This document shows, piece after piece, positions 36,486 to 44,735 of a stretch of DNA of 64,000 nt. The position numbers were made by a program, and so were the translations under genes. This DNA is from Sinanaerobacter chloroacetimidivorans (GTDB taxonomy: Bacteria; Bacillota; Clostridia; Peptostreptococcales; Anaerovoracaceae). Within the stretch, counting starts at the first letter, position 1. Each line of letters starts with the position of its first letter. Under the pieces are notes generated by a model, which did no database searches, was not told the DNA's origin, and saw only the letters and a program-made list of their open reading frames with translations. Where the stretch lies: the NCBI RefSeq assembly GCF_018128545.1, contig NZ_JAGSND010000015.1:1-64000 (forward strand), in the 5' to 3' direction.

Positions 36486-36540
36486 CTACAGAAAAACTAC
36501 AGACTGCATTCAGATTCCGTACAGATTGAACAGGTAAAAT
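36486..36540 (+). promoter_or_regulatory. Four 11-bp-phased repeats and promoter of the transport operon
   Basis: CTACAGA, CTACAGA, ATTCAGA and GTACAGA start at 36486, 36497, 36508 and 36519, each followed by four variable bases, so the CAG triplets fall at 36489, 36500, 36511 and 36522. TAAAAT (36535-36540) is a suitable -10, again 13 bases after the last CAG. Direct repeats with an 11-bp period close to the -10 are typical of OmpR-family activation sites that replace a weak -35. Confidence 0.75.
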
Positions 36541-36588
36541 CTTTCTGAAGACAATTTAAATATCTCTATGAAACGGGAGGTTTTTCTT

Positions 36589-38097
36589 ATGAAAAAATGG
36601 ATTGCGATACTATGTGTCGCTACGGTAATGTTATCGGCTGCAGCCTGCGGCCAGTCGGATCAGCCGGCACAGTCTTCTATAGAACAATTAATCAGCCAGG
36701 AGCTGTCCGGAGAAATTACGGTTTCCTGTTATGACACGATGGCCTATAAAGAATTCCTTGAAATGGCGGCGAAATCTTTTGAAGCAGCAAACCCCGGAAC
36801 CACAATCAATGTGGAAACCTTTGCAGCTATGCCGGAAGTCAAAACTTCACAATCCGGCGGGAAGAATATCCAGATGATGGAAAAAGTAGAAGACTCTCAG
36901 GAAAAATCGGATTATATCAACAAAATAAATACGGAGCTCATGGGAGGCGGAGGTGCCGATGTTCTGGCCATGGACATCCTGCCTTACTATAAATACGCCG
37001 ACAGCGGGCAGCTGGAAGATCTGAAAGCCTATATGGATGATGACGACAGCTTCAGAAAAAGCGATTACCGGGAAAATATCATCGACGCCTTACAATATAA
37101 AGGGGGTCAATATGTTTTGCCTCTGGATTATGAATTTCAGTATCTGGCTTATGACAGCTCTTTGTTTACGGAGGAAGAGGAGCAGGATCTGCACAACGAC
37201 AGCACTTTTTCCTACGAGCAGCTCTTCAAAGCTGCAAAAGAACCCTTTAAAAATGTAAACGCGGAAGGCTCTGAGGTAAAAAGAATATTCGGAGCGCCTG
37301 CCTATACAGGGCAAAGGCCTAATATGTTCAGTGAACTGTTTCTGGAAAACTACGATGCCTTTATTGATATCGAAAACAGAACCGTTCATTTTACTGACGG
37401 TGGCTTTGCGGAACTTTTAAAAACCGTTAAAGAATACGATGAAAAGGGCTACTTAAAGCCAAGTTCCTCTTCTGCACAGTTTCAATTAGGCGACCTGGAA
37501 AAGAATATAGCGGAGCAATTCTTCTACAAAACCAAGAAACAGTTCTCCCTTTTAACGGAAGCATTAAAGGGAACCGGCATGAAGATGATGCTTTCCTTCG
37601 GAAGTATGTCGGCCGGCAACGAAGACAATGACAAAACCCTCGGGAACCTGCAAGGAAAGAATGGAAACGTGAATTTCAGCTATACGCAAGCTTATGGCAT
37701 CAACGCCAATTCCGATAATAAAGCACTGGCTTGGGCCTTTGTCAAATATATGATGGGTGAAGAGATGCAATCCTCACTGCAGCTCTCCAGAACCAGCCTG
37801 CCTGTCCATAATACGGCACGCAAAGAAAAGGCGGAAATGGGAATTTCCGGCGAATTGTTTGCGCAGGGCAAAGGGAATACAAGCGACGAACTGAATGAAT
37901 CACAGCAAAAAGCGCTTGATCAATATCTGGAAACGACGGAGAAGCTGTCGGATGCACTGAATTACTGTCCAATAGAAGATACAACCATCAATTCCATGAT
38001 TGACAGTGAAGCTGCCTATTATTTCAGTGGATCCAAGACGGCTGAGGAAGTGGCCAATGCTTTGCAAAGTAAGATAGAACTATATTTGAATGAATAA
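36589..38097 (+). CDS. Lipoprotein solute-binding protein of a sugar-type ABC transporter
   Basis: A 502-residue extracellular binding protein (family 1 type). The ATG at 36589 is chosen because GGGAGG lies 8 bases upstream and the protein then begins with a lipoprotein signal, MKKWIAILCVATVMLSAAAC, with Cys20 as the lipidation site. The chain reads ITVSCYDTMAYKEFLEMAAKSFEAANPG, the usual opening of the fold. Repeated Gly/Gln and acidic stretches (about 85-110, 345-365) are unusual insertions. It is the first gene of a five-gene operon with two permeases; the ligand is unknown, and a non-sugar ligand is possible given the adaptor genes downstream. Confidence 0.82.
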   Translation: MKKWIAILCVATVMLSAAACGQSDQPAQSSIEQLISQELSGEITVSCYDTMAYKEFLEMAAKSFEAANPGTTINVETFAAMPEVKTSQSGGKNIQMMEKVEDSQEKSDYINKINTELMGGGGADVLAMDILPYYKYADSGQLEDLKAYMDDDDSFRKSDYRENIIDALQYKGGQYVLPLDYEFQYLAYDSSLFTEEEEQDLHNDSTFSYEQLFKAAKEPFKNVNAEGSEVKRIFGAPAYTGQRPNMFSELFLENYDAFIDIENRTVHFTDGGFAELLKTVKEYDEKGYLKPSSSSAQFQLGDLEKNIAEQFFYKTKKQFSLLTEALKGTGMKMMLSFGSMSAGNEDNDKTLGNLQGKNGNVNFSYTQAYGINANSDNKALAWAFVKYMMGEEMQSSLQLSRTSLPVHNTARKEKAEMGISGELFAQGKGNTSDELNESQQKALDQYLETTEKLSDALNYCPIEDTTINSMIDSEAAYYFSGSKTAEEVANALQSKIELYLNE

Positions 38098-38113
38098 AGA
38101 AGAGGACATGAGA

Positions 38114-38962
38114 ATGAAAAAACTGCAGCAAGATCCCGGGATTTTGTTTCTGATCCTGGGATTTTTGGGGCTGACACTGTTTTATCTATGGCCCTTTCTC
38201 CTGTCACTATGGTACGCATTTGCAGACAAACCGGTAAACGGCACCTTTGTTGGACTGAAAAACTTTATAGACTTATTCCACAACAAGCCCTATCTTCTGG
38301 GATTGAAAAATACCTTGATTTTTATCGGTATGAGCGTTCCAGCAGGGATCCTGCTTGCTCTTATTGTGGCTATGCTGATTCATCGGGTTGAGAAAAAGAA
38401 GGAACTGTTTACCCTTATTTTTCTCATACCCCTGGTCATTCCATCGGGTTCCATGGTTTTTTTCTGGAAAGCACTCTTCGTCAGTGACGGATATATCAAT
38501 GGGGTTCTGGCTTCCATAGGGCTGTCAGGGGTTCATTGGTTTGAAACATCAGCAGTTCGATATGTTGTAGTTTTAATCTTTATTTGGAAGAATCTGGGAT
38601 ACAATATGGTTTTGTTTATGGCCGGGCTTCATAATATTCCCAAAGAGTACTATGAGGCCGCTGCTGTGGACGGCGCCTCAGCCTTACAAACGTTTTTCTG
38701 CGTCACCTTGCCAAACCTGATTCCTATGTTTGTATTGGTGATCATTATGTCCGTGATTAATTCTTTTAAGGTATTCAAAGAGATCTATCTGATTACCGGC
38801 AGCTATCCCCATGAGAGCATTTACATGCTGCAGCATTTTATGAACAACATGCTTTTTTCATTGAATTATCAAAAATTAACGACGGCTACCTGTGTATTGG
38901 TATTGATTATTGCTCTAATGGTTCAGTTTTTATTCCGTTTTGAAAGGAGGGCAGGCATATGA
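38114..38962 (+). CDS. ABC permease, MalF/UgpA type
   Basis: A 282-residue inner-membrane permease with six helices. I start at ATG 38114 (AGAGGA 7-8 bases upstream); earlier ATGs at 38090 and 38108 have no usable site. The ABC permease loop is visible as EYYEAAAVDGASALQTFF (near 185), which contacts the ATPase coupling helix. Together with the next gene it would form the membrane channel for the lipoprotein. No ATPase gene is adjacent, as is common where a shared MsmK/UgpC-type ATPase exists elsewhere. It overlaps the next gene by 4 bases. Confidence 0.87.
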   Translation: MKKLQQDPGILFLILGFLGLTLFYLWPFLLSLWYAFADKPVNGTFVGLKNFIDLFHNKPYLLGLKNTLIFIGMSVPAGILLALIVAMLIHRVEKKKELFTLIFLIPLVIPSGSMVFFWKALFVSDGYINGVLASIGLSGVHWFETSAVRYVVVLIFIWKNLGYNMVLFMAGLHNIPKEYYEAAAVDGASALQTFFCVTLPNLIPMFVLVIIMSVINSFKVFKEIYLITGSYPHESIYMLQHFMNNMLFSLNYQKLTTATCVLVLIIALMVQFLFRFERRAGI

Positions 38963-39888
38963 CTCTAAAGGATATGATCCGCTGGCCTGTGACCCGCCGG
39001 TATAGGAGCAGCAGGCGTATGAGCAGCAGATATACAAATTCTGTGATCATGGCTGTGTTGATTTTATTGAGCGTGCTTTTTCTCTTCCCGATTGCAGTAA
39101 CCGTTACAAATTCTTTCATGACGGAAAATGAAATCCTGCTGCATTATACGACCCAGCTTTCCGCATTTGATATTTTAAACGGCATCAAGGAGAAATTTAT
39201 TGAAATAACGTTGATACCGAGTGAGATAACCGGAGCCCAATATGCCGAAGTATTGATAAACCAACCGTCCTTTTTAATTTTACTGACCAACTCTTTGAAA
39301 ATTACCGTACCGGTGGTCTTAGGCAACTTGATGGTCTCCCTGTTGACCGCATACGGTTTTACAATCTGGAAATGGAAACATAAAGAAATCGTCTTCTTCA
39401 TCTACATCGTAGTGATGATGATGCCGCTGCAGGCAGTGCTGGTACCCAATTATATTGTGGCAGAAAAACTGGGTCTGACCACAAGCTATCTGGCCATCAT
39501 TTTACCTGGAATTTTTGCTCCCTTTGGAACGTTTTTGCTGAGGCAGAACATGAAAGGCCTGCCTAAGGAATACTTCGAGGCGGCACAGGTGGACGGTGCA
39601 GGTCATTGGTATATGCTGCTGCAGGTTGTGCTCCCGCAGATGAAATCCGGCATTGCGGCACTGTCCATGCTGGTCTTTATTGAATACTGGAATATCGTGG
39701 AACAGGTGGTAATCTTTATTAAAGAATACTACCGGGAACCTCTTTCCGTATTTCTTTCCCGCATGTCGGCAGGAAATATCGGAATCATTTTTGCTGCATC
39801 TGCGGTGTATCTGTTTCTACCTCTCTGGTTTCTGGCCTTAGGCCAAAAAGATCTGGAAAAAGGCATAGAGTTATCCGGTATAAAGTAG
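38959..39888 (+). CDS. ABC permease, MalG/UgpE type
   Basis: A 309-residue permease with six helices and the coupling loop EYFEAAQVDGAGHWYMLLQV (near 210). The N terminus is basic (RRYRSSRRMSSRY) before the first helix. An insertion between helices 1 and 2 (about residues 50-100) is longer than in typical MalG proteins. The start overlaps the previous stop by 4 bases (ATGA), so the two permeases are translationally coupled. It probably forms a heterodimer with the product of the preceding gene. Confidence 0.87.
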   Translation: MTLKDMIRWPVTRRYRSSRRMSSRYTNSVIMAVLILLSVLFLFPIAVTVTNSFMTENEILLHYTTQLSAFDILNGIKEKFIEITLIPSEITGAQYAEVLINQPSFLILLTNSLKITVPVVLGNLMVSLLTAYGFTIWKWKHKEIVFFIYIVVMMMPLQAVLVPNYIVAEKLGLTTSYLAIILPGIFAPFGTFLLRQNMKGLPKEYFEAAQVDGAGHWYMLLQVVLPQMKSGIAALSMLVFIEYWNIVEQVVIFIKEYYREPLSVFLSRMSAGNIGIIFAASAVYLFLPLWFLALGQKDLEKGIELSGIK

Positions 39889-39914
39889 TCGCTGAATCAA
39901 TAGGAGAATGACAC

Positions 39915-41063
39915 ATGAATGAAAAGAGTGAATTAAGTCAAACCAAATTAAATTCCGGAAAAAGCAGAGGGAGTGTATGGAATCTAAAGAACATAGGCAC
40001 GGTGATTTTTACCCTGCTTTTGCTTTTGATTTTTGCATCCAAAACAATTTATACCTATCATTTACCCGTTGTCACGGCGGTTTCTCCGGTAAACGGGAAG
40101 CTGGAAAAATCCGAGACGGTCAAAGGAATTGTGGAGTGGTCGGATAAGGTGAACCTATACGCCGAAACAGGCGGAAAAGTGGAAGAGATCCTTGTTGAGG
40201 AAGGTGATCCTGTAATAAAAGGGCAGCCGTTGGTGAGACTTTCCCCGACAAAAGAAGATCTTGCCGCCGGCAGGGAAAAGTCTTATGAACTCCGCCAGCT
40301 CGAGCAGGAAATCAAAAATGCGGAAGAAGACCTGGGCAGGCTGGAAGTCCTTTATAGAGAGGGGGCAATTGCCAAAAATCAATATGATACAGCCCTTAGA
40401 AATCTGCAATCCCTTTATAACAAAAAAGAAAAAATACTGCTGGATTATCAGGATAGTTTGGCAAATCTGGATCAAGATATGCTGATCGTTTATGCGGTAC
40501 AGGATTCCATCATTGTTGACATTGCTGTCAATCAGGGAGAAATCATAAAAAGCAGTCAGCTGGTGGCAGTCTGCGGCAAAGCTCAGCAATATGAGATGAT
40601 CTGCAACATATCTTTAGACAATAATTTCGTTTCTGCAGGGGATTCCTGCGAGCTGGAGAATTCATCCCACACGCTGGACGGTATTGTTACCAGGGTGACA
40701 CCAGTGGATCAGGGGAAGGAAGTCACCATAGCCATACAATCCGAAGAGGCGACGGCAGGCGAGACCTTTGACGTGACCTTTGAGAAGGAAAGCGCGGAAT
40801 CACACATCCTCGTGCCTAATGGCGCGCTGAATATGGACAGTGACGGGTATTTCCTCTATCAGGTAAAACAAAGAGATGGCATGCTGGGAAAGGAGTTTTA
40901 CGTGGAAAAGCTGAGAGTTTATATCGGTGACGAAGATCATGAAAATACGGTGATTTCGAAAGGCATTACCTTTTTTGAACCTGTTGTGCTTCTGAGCAAT
41001 AAAGGGCTCTCCAACGGTGAAACGGTAAAACTGGAAAATGAAGGTGATTTCTTTGCAGACTAA
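39915..41063 (+). CDS. HlyD/MacA-like membrane fusion (adaptor) protein
   Basis: A 382-residue protein with one N-terminal membrane helix (about 28-50), then the adaptor architecture: a lipoyl-like half (GGKVEEILVEEGDPVIKGQPLVRL, about 87-110), a helical hairpin coiled coil (about 120-190), the second lipoyl half (YAVQDSIIVDIAVNQGEIIKSS, near 195) and beta-barrel domains. In Gram-positive bacteria such proteins work with MacB-type ABC exporters or wall-spanning pumps. It lies in the operon directly before a MacB-like protein, with a 26-base overlap, suggesting a joint complex. Its place behind import-type permeases is unusual. Confidence 0.82.
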   Translation: MNEKSELSQTKLNSGKSRGSVWNLKNIGTVIFTLLLLLIFASKTIYTYHLPVVTAVSPVNGKLEKSETVKGIVEWSDKVNLYAETGGKVEEILVEEGDPVIKGQPLVRLSPTKEDLAAGREKSYELRQLEQEIKNAEEDLGRLEVLYREGAIAKNQYDTALRNLQSLYNKKEKILLDYQDSLANLDQDMLIVYAVQDSIIVDIAVNQGEIIKSSQLVAVCGKAQQYEMICNISLDNNFVSAGDSCELENSSHTLDGIVTRVTPVDQGKEVTIAIQSEEATAGETFDVTFEKESAESHILVPNGALNMDSDGYFLYQVKQRDGMLGKEFYVEKLRVYIGDEDHENTVISKGITFFEPVVLLSNKGLSNGETVKLENEGDFFAD

Positions 41064-42111
41064 AGGAAGCGTATTGCTCTGGGCCTTGGCCATTTTTTTG
41101 CTGGTCGGATTGCTGTTTCATACGTTTATGGTGAAATCTATGGATTACGGAGAGCTGCTTTTGATTGAGCCCATTACGGGAACTTCCTCCGAAATAAATA
41201 GTGAGGAGCTGGAGGAAATCAATGGTGAATCTTTTTTGCTTACCTATGAAATTCTTACGGATGGACGCATATCCGCGTTACATGCAAACTATGATGCAAC
41301 AGTTAAGGAGACCAATTATACTTATCACTATATCATGAATCATAACATTCTTAACGGTTCCTTTTTTACAAAGGAAAATCAGGATAAAAAACAGAAATCA
41401 GCGGTACTGAATGAGACTGCAGCGAATCAATTCTTTGGAAACATTGACGTTTGCGGCACTGAAATACTCATCGGAAAAGAGAAATTTACCGTAGTTGGAG
41501 TTATGGATGATCACGATGAAGATCGATCCAATATTTATATTCCTGCTGTCTGCTCCGGCAGAAATCCATCCTCTTTTATCGTGCAGGCGAAGGGCGGTCT
41601 TTCAGAGGAGCATATTAAAAATGAATGCAAATCCCTGGGCGTATCGGAAAGCCGGTACCGCTTTATCAATCTAGGAAAGCTTGCGGATTTCATCGGGGAT
41701 ATGTCTGCCGGTGCACTGAAATTGGCATTGGCAGCTGCTTCTATTGCGGTTCTGCATCATATGTATCTTTTTTTAAAGAAAAAAATAAAAGTATTTCAAG
41801 AACAATTAAAGCATCATTATCTGAGTGAACTGCTCAGGAATAACAGAAAAGACGCGGTCAAGGCTGCTTTACTGCTTCTTGCCGTGTTGCTTCTATTCGG
41901 GTTGCTCCTGAAGCTCTCTATCGGCTTTATCGGATATGTTTTAGAGGCAGGGGATCTGATTTCCATCATGGGCTATGAGCCTTTTTCATCATTCTATCGG
42001 TATTTTAATTCTTTACGGCAGCATTTCCTGTTTGCGGTGCTGCTGCTTGGCGGGTTCCTTATCAACACCCTTTTGCTGCTTTACATGCATTTGCAAAAGA
42101 ATTCTGACTGA
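41038..42111 (+). CDS. MacB-like membrane protein (FtsX-type core, no ATPase domain)
   Basis: A 357-residue protein. After one N-terminal helix (about 9-30) comes an extracellular domain of about 200 residues that resembles the MacB periplasmic core: the segment SAVLNETAANQFFG followed by FTVVGVMDD is the classic MacB signature. Three further helices follow (about 222-242, 277-303 and 335-353), as in FtsX/MacB permeases. No nucleotide-binding domain is fused and none is encoded nearby. Its start overlaps the adaptor gene by 26 bases. It may be a stand-alone permease half that recruits an ATPase encoded elsewhere. Confidence 0.7.
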   Translation: MKVISLQTKGSVLLWALAIFLLVGLLFHTFMVKSMDYGELLLIEPITGTSSEINSEELEEINGESFLLTYEILTDGRISALHANYDATVKETNYTYHYIMNHNILNGSFFTKENQDKKQKSAVLNETAANQFFGNIDVCGTEILIGKEKFTVVGVMDDHDEDRSNIYIPAVCSGRNPSSFIVQAKGGLSEEHIKNECKSLGVSESRYRFINLGKLADFIGDMSAGALKLALAAASIAVLHHMYLFLKKKIKVFQEQLKHHYLSELLRNNRKDAVKAALLLLAVLLLFGLLLKLSIGFIGYVLEAGDLISIMGYEPFSSFYRYFNSLRQHFLFAVLLLGGFLINTLLLLYMHLQKNSD

Positions 42112-42137
42112 CTTCCGCTCTTTTAACAGTGTTATTC

Positions 42138-42166
42138 TTGCATCGGTTTTCAAAGTTAGGTATAAT
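42138..42166 (+). promoter_or_regulatory. Promoter for mgsA
   Basis: TTGCAT and a perfect TATAAT with a 17-base spacer, 71 bases before the mgsA start. Confidence 0.75.
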
Positions 42167-42237
42167 CTTCTACGAAGAAGAGCCATGATAGAAGTAATAC
42201 TGGATTGCATTTTATTGCATAAAGAAAAAAGAGGTTT

Positions 42238-42687
42238 ATGATGAACAAAATCGGAAAACAAAAACATATTGCATTAATTGCCCATGACAACAGAAAACAA
42301 GATTTGGTGGAATGGGCGAAAAATAATGTTGAAATACTTAGCAGACAGTTTCTTTGTGGAACCGGTACTACAGCCAAGCTGATTTCAGAGGAAACGGGAC
42401 TGCCGGTCAAGGCCTATAAGAGCGGCCCCTTGGGAGGGGATCAGCAGATAGGTGCGATGATTTCCAATGGTGAAGTGGATTTTATGCTGTTTTTCTGGGA
42501 TCCGTTAACCACCCAGCCACATGATCCCGATGTAAAAGCGCTGCTGAGAATCGCAGTTTTATATGATATTCCTGTTGCCATGAACCAGTCTACGGCAAAT
42601 TTTCTGCTTTCTTCAAAACTGATGGAAGAGGAGTACGAAAGAAGTATTTTGGATTATTATAATAAAATCAGGAAAAATATTTATTAG
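42238..42687 (+). CDS. mgsA: Methylglyoxal synthase
   Basis: A 149-residue cytosolic enzyme that converts dihydroxyacetone phosphate to methylglyoxal and phosphate, a bypass that relieves sugar-phosphate build-up. Characteristic motifs are ALIAHDNRKQDLVEW (about 13-27), GTGTTAKLI phosphate loop (near 41-49), KSGPLGGDQQIGAMI (about 61-75, with the catalytic Asp in the neighbouring VDFMLFFWDPLTTQPHDPDV segment, 80-100). Length and order match the family. ATG codons at 42238 and 42241 are both possible; AGAGG lies upstream. ndk follows after 111 bases. Confidence 0.95.
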   Translation: MMNKIGKQKHIALIAHDNRKQDLVEWAKNNVEILSRQFLCGTGTTAKLISEETGLPVKAYKSGPLGGDQQIGAMISNGEVDFMLFFWDPLTTQPHDPDVKALLRIAVLYDIPVAMNQSTANFLLSSKLMEEEYERSILDYYNKIRKNIY

Positions 42688-42707
42688 ATGGGCGTAAAAT
42701 ATAGGTA

Positions 42708-42763
42708 AACCAAAAGGTGGTTCCGATAACCCAGATTACCAGATGAAAAGCAAAAGGTGCTTT
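42708..42763 (+). repeat. Two mini-hairpins with the same loop between mgsA and ndk
   Basis: CAAAAGGTG occurs at 42711 and 42751, exactly 40 bases apart. Each copy sits in a small hairpin with loop AAAAGGT: AACC/GGTT (42708-42722) and AAAGC/GCTTT (42747-42763). There is no T run, so these are not terminators. Confidence 0.5.
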
Positions 42764-42798
42764 ACATAATTTTATAGTAATTGCCAGGAGGGTAAAAA

Positions 42799-43200
42799 GT
42801 GGAAAGAACTTATATTATGCTGAAACCGGATGCGATAACCAGGAAATTGGCAGGACGTATTATTGATAGAATAGAGGCTAAGGGGTATCGCATTGCCGAT
42901 ATAAGGGTCATGAATCTGGACCAGGATATTCTGAGAGAGCATTATGCCCATATTGCCGACAAGCCTTTTTTTCCGGACTTGGTAAGCTACATGACGTCAG
43001 GTCCCGTATGGGGAATGATCGTAGAAGGAGACAACGCAGTGCAGGGAATGCGGATTTTGATAGGTGCCACAAAGTTTGAGGATGCCGCTGCCGGAACCAT
43101 CCGGGGGGATTATGCAAAATCCACCACGGAAAATGTGATACATGGCTCTGATTCCACAGAAAATGCGGAAATCGAAATAAAAAGGTTTTTCGGCAGATAA
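42799..43200 (+). CDS. ndk: Nucleoside diphosphate kinase
   Basis: A 133-residue enzyme that transfers the gamma phosphate between nucleoside triphosphates and diphosphates through a phospho-histidine. The start is GTG behind AGGAGGG. TYIMLKPDAITRKLAGRII opens the fold, and the catalytic H115 lies in NVIHGSDS. The GIRGD-type segment reads GTIRGDYA. All key residues are present. It may be expressed with mgsA or separately; the spacer between them holds an unusual pair of hairpins. Confidence 0.96.
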   Translation: MERTYIMLKPDAITRKLAGRIIDRIEAKGYRIADIRVMNLDQDILREHYAHIADKPFFPDLVSYMTSGPVWGMIVEGDNAVQGMRILIGATKFEDAAAGTIRGDYAKSTTENVIHGSDSTENAEIEIKRFFGR

Positions 43201-43293
43201 TTTCCTCATAAAAAGGAACGAACCAATTCTGAAAGAAAATACGAAACATTTGACGAAATCAGGATAAAGAAGAAAACGCAACAGGAGGATCTT

Positions 43294-44709
43294 ATGGTTT
43301 TTTCCAGCTTGTTTTTTATCTATGCTTTTTTACCTGTCACCTTGTTTCTCTACTTTATTTACAAAGGTAAAGCTTACCGCAATTATATTTTAATTATTTC
43401 TTCTTTGATTTTCTATGCCTGGGGGGAGCCGGTGTGGGTTTTACTGCTGGTTCTTACCACCTGGATCGACTACTTTGCTGCCAAAATTATCGATCAATAC
43501 AAAGGCCTTAGGCAATCAAAGGCGGCATTGTCATGCGCCGTCGTCTCAAATCTACTGATCCTGTTTTACTTTAAGTATTCGGGTTTTACAGTTGAGAATC
43601 TCAATCACTTGCTGGGATCGAATATTCACATTCTTGAGTTTTCTTTGCCTATCGGCATTTCCTTTTATACGTTTCAGGCCCTTTCCTATGTCATTGATGT
43701 ATATCGCGGAGAAGTTGAGGTGCAAAAATCCTTCCACAAGCTGCTTCTGTATGTGGCCTTGTTCCCCCAGCTTGTTGCAGGACCCATTGTACGTTATCGG
43801 GATATCGCCGAAGAGATCGAAAACAGAAGCATGTCGCTGACAGCTGTCAGCGAAGGTGCTGCCAGATTTATGATCGGACTTGCCAAAAAAGCCATTATAG
43901 CCAATACCGCCGGAAATCTCGCCTCATCCTTTCTGCAGAGCGAATTCGGGCAATTCACCGTACTCGGTGCCTGGTTCGGAATTTTACTTTTTGCCATCCA
44001 GATCTATTATGATTTTTCGGGATATTCGGATATGGCAATCGGTCTGGGAAAAATATTCGGTTTCACGTATAAAGAAAATTTCAATTACCCTTATATATCA
44101 AAATCGGCTGCCGAGTTTTGGAGAAGATGGCACATTTCTCTGGGGAGCTTTTTCAGGGATTATGTTTATATCCCACTTGGAGGAAAATATCAGTTTCAGA
44201 TGAGAAATATCATCGTTGTCTGGTTCCTGACAGGCTTATGGCACGGGGCAAGCTGGAATTTTATTTTTTGGGGCCTCTACTACGGATTCTTTATTATCCT
44301 TGAAAAATATCTGCTGAACAAGTGGCTTCAGCATACTTTCCTGCTCTCAAGAATTTATTTTATCTTCCTTACGCTCATTGGGTGGAGCATTTTCTATTAC
44401 ACAGATCTGACGCAATGGCTTGGCTTTATGAAGGCATTCTGGGGTCTGGGCGGGGTAAAATTCAGCAATACGGAGCTTACCATACAAGTTTCAAATTATT
44501 ATCTTTTCATTATCTTGGCCGTGATCGGCTGTACGCCTGTCGTGAAACAGATCAATCATTATATTTCAAAGAAATTGGAGCATCACAGAAAAATCTATGG
44601 TTTTTATGAAGGACTGGCAAAGCCGATTCTCAATGCCGGTTTTCTCTTAGTATCCACAGCCCTTTTAGTGGGCCAAACATACAATCCGTTTTTATATTTT
44701 AGATTTTAA
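43294..44709 (+). CDS. MBOAT-family O-acyltransferase (AlgI/DltB-like)
   Basis: A 471-residue membrane protein with about ten or more helices. MBOAT features are clear: SFYTFQALSYVIDVYRG near 126, QLVAGPIVRYRDIAEEI near 157, the central FNYPYISKSAAEFWRRWHISLG near 257-278 and the conserved histidine in GLWHGASWNFIFWGLYY near 314. Such proteins pass acyl groups across the membrane to acylate polysaccharides or teichoic acids. It is followed after 26 bases by a DHHW protein, the usual extracytoplasmic partner (AlgJ/AlgX-like). AGGAGG lies 7 bases before the ATG. Confidence 0.92.
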   Translation: MVFSSLFFIYAFLPVTLFLYFIYKGKAYRNYILIISSLIFYAWGEPVWVLLLVLTTWIDYFAAKIIDQYKGLRQSKAALSCAVVSNLLILFYFKYSGFTVENLNHLLGSNIHILEFSLPIGISFYTFQALSYVIDVYRGEVEVQKSFHKLLLYVALFPQLVAGPIVRYRDIAEEIENRSMSLTAVSEGAARFMIGLAKKAIIANTAGNLASSFLQSEFGQFTVLGAWFGILLFAIQIYYDFSGYSDMAIGLGKIFGFTYKENFNYPYISKSAAEFWRRWHISLGSFFRDYVYIPLGGKYQFQMRNIIVVWFLTGLWHGASWNFIFWGLYYGFFIILEKYLLNKWLQHTFLLSRIYFIFLTLIGWSIFYYTDLTQWLGFMKAFWGLGGVKFSNTELTIQVSNYYLFIILAVIGCTPVVKQINHYISKKLEHHRKIYGFYEGLAKPILNAGFLLVSTALLVGQTYNPFLYFRF

Positions 44710-44735
44710 ATGAAGGGCATAAAGAGGGTGATGAT

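Noticed and set aside
42708..42763. Terminator between mgsA and ndk
   Set aside because: Stems of only 4-5 bp with no T run; too weak for termination.
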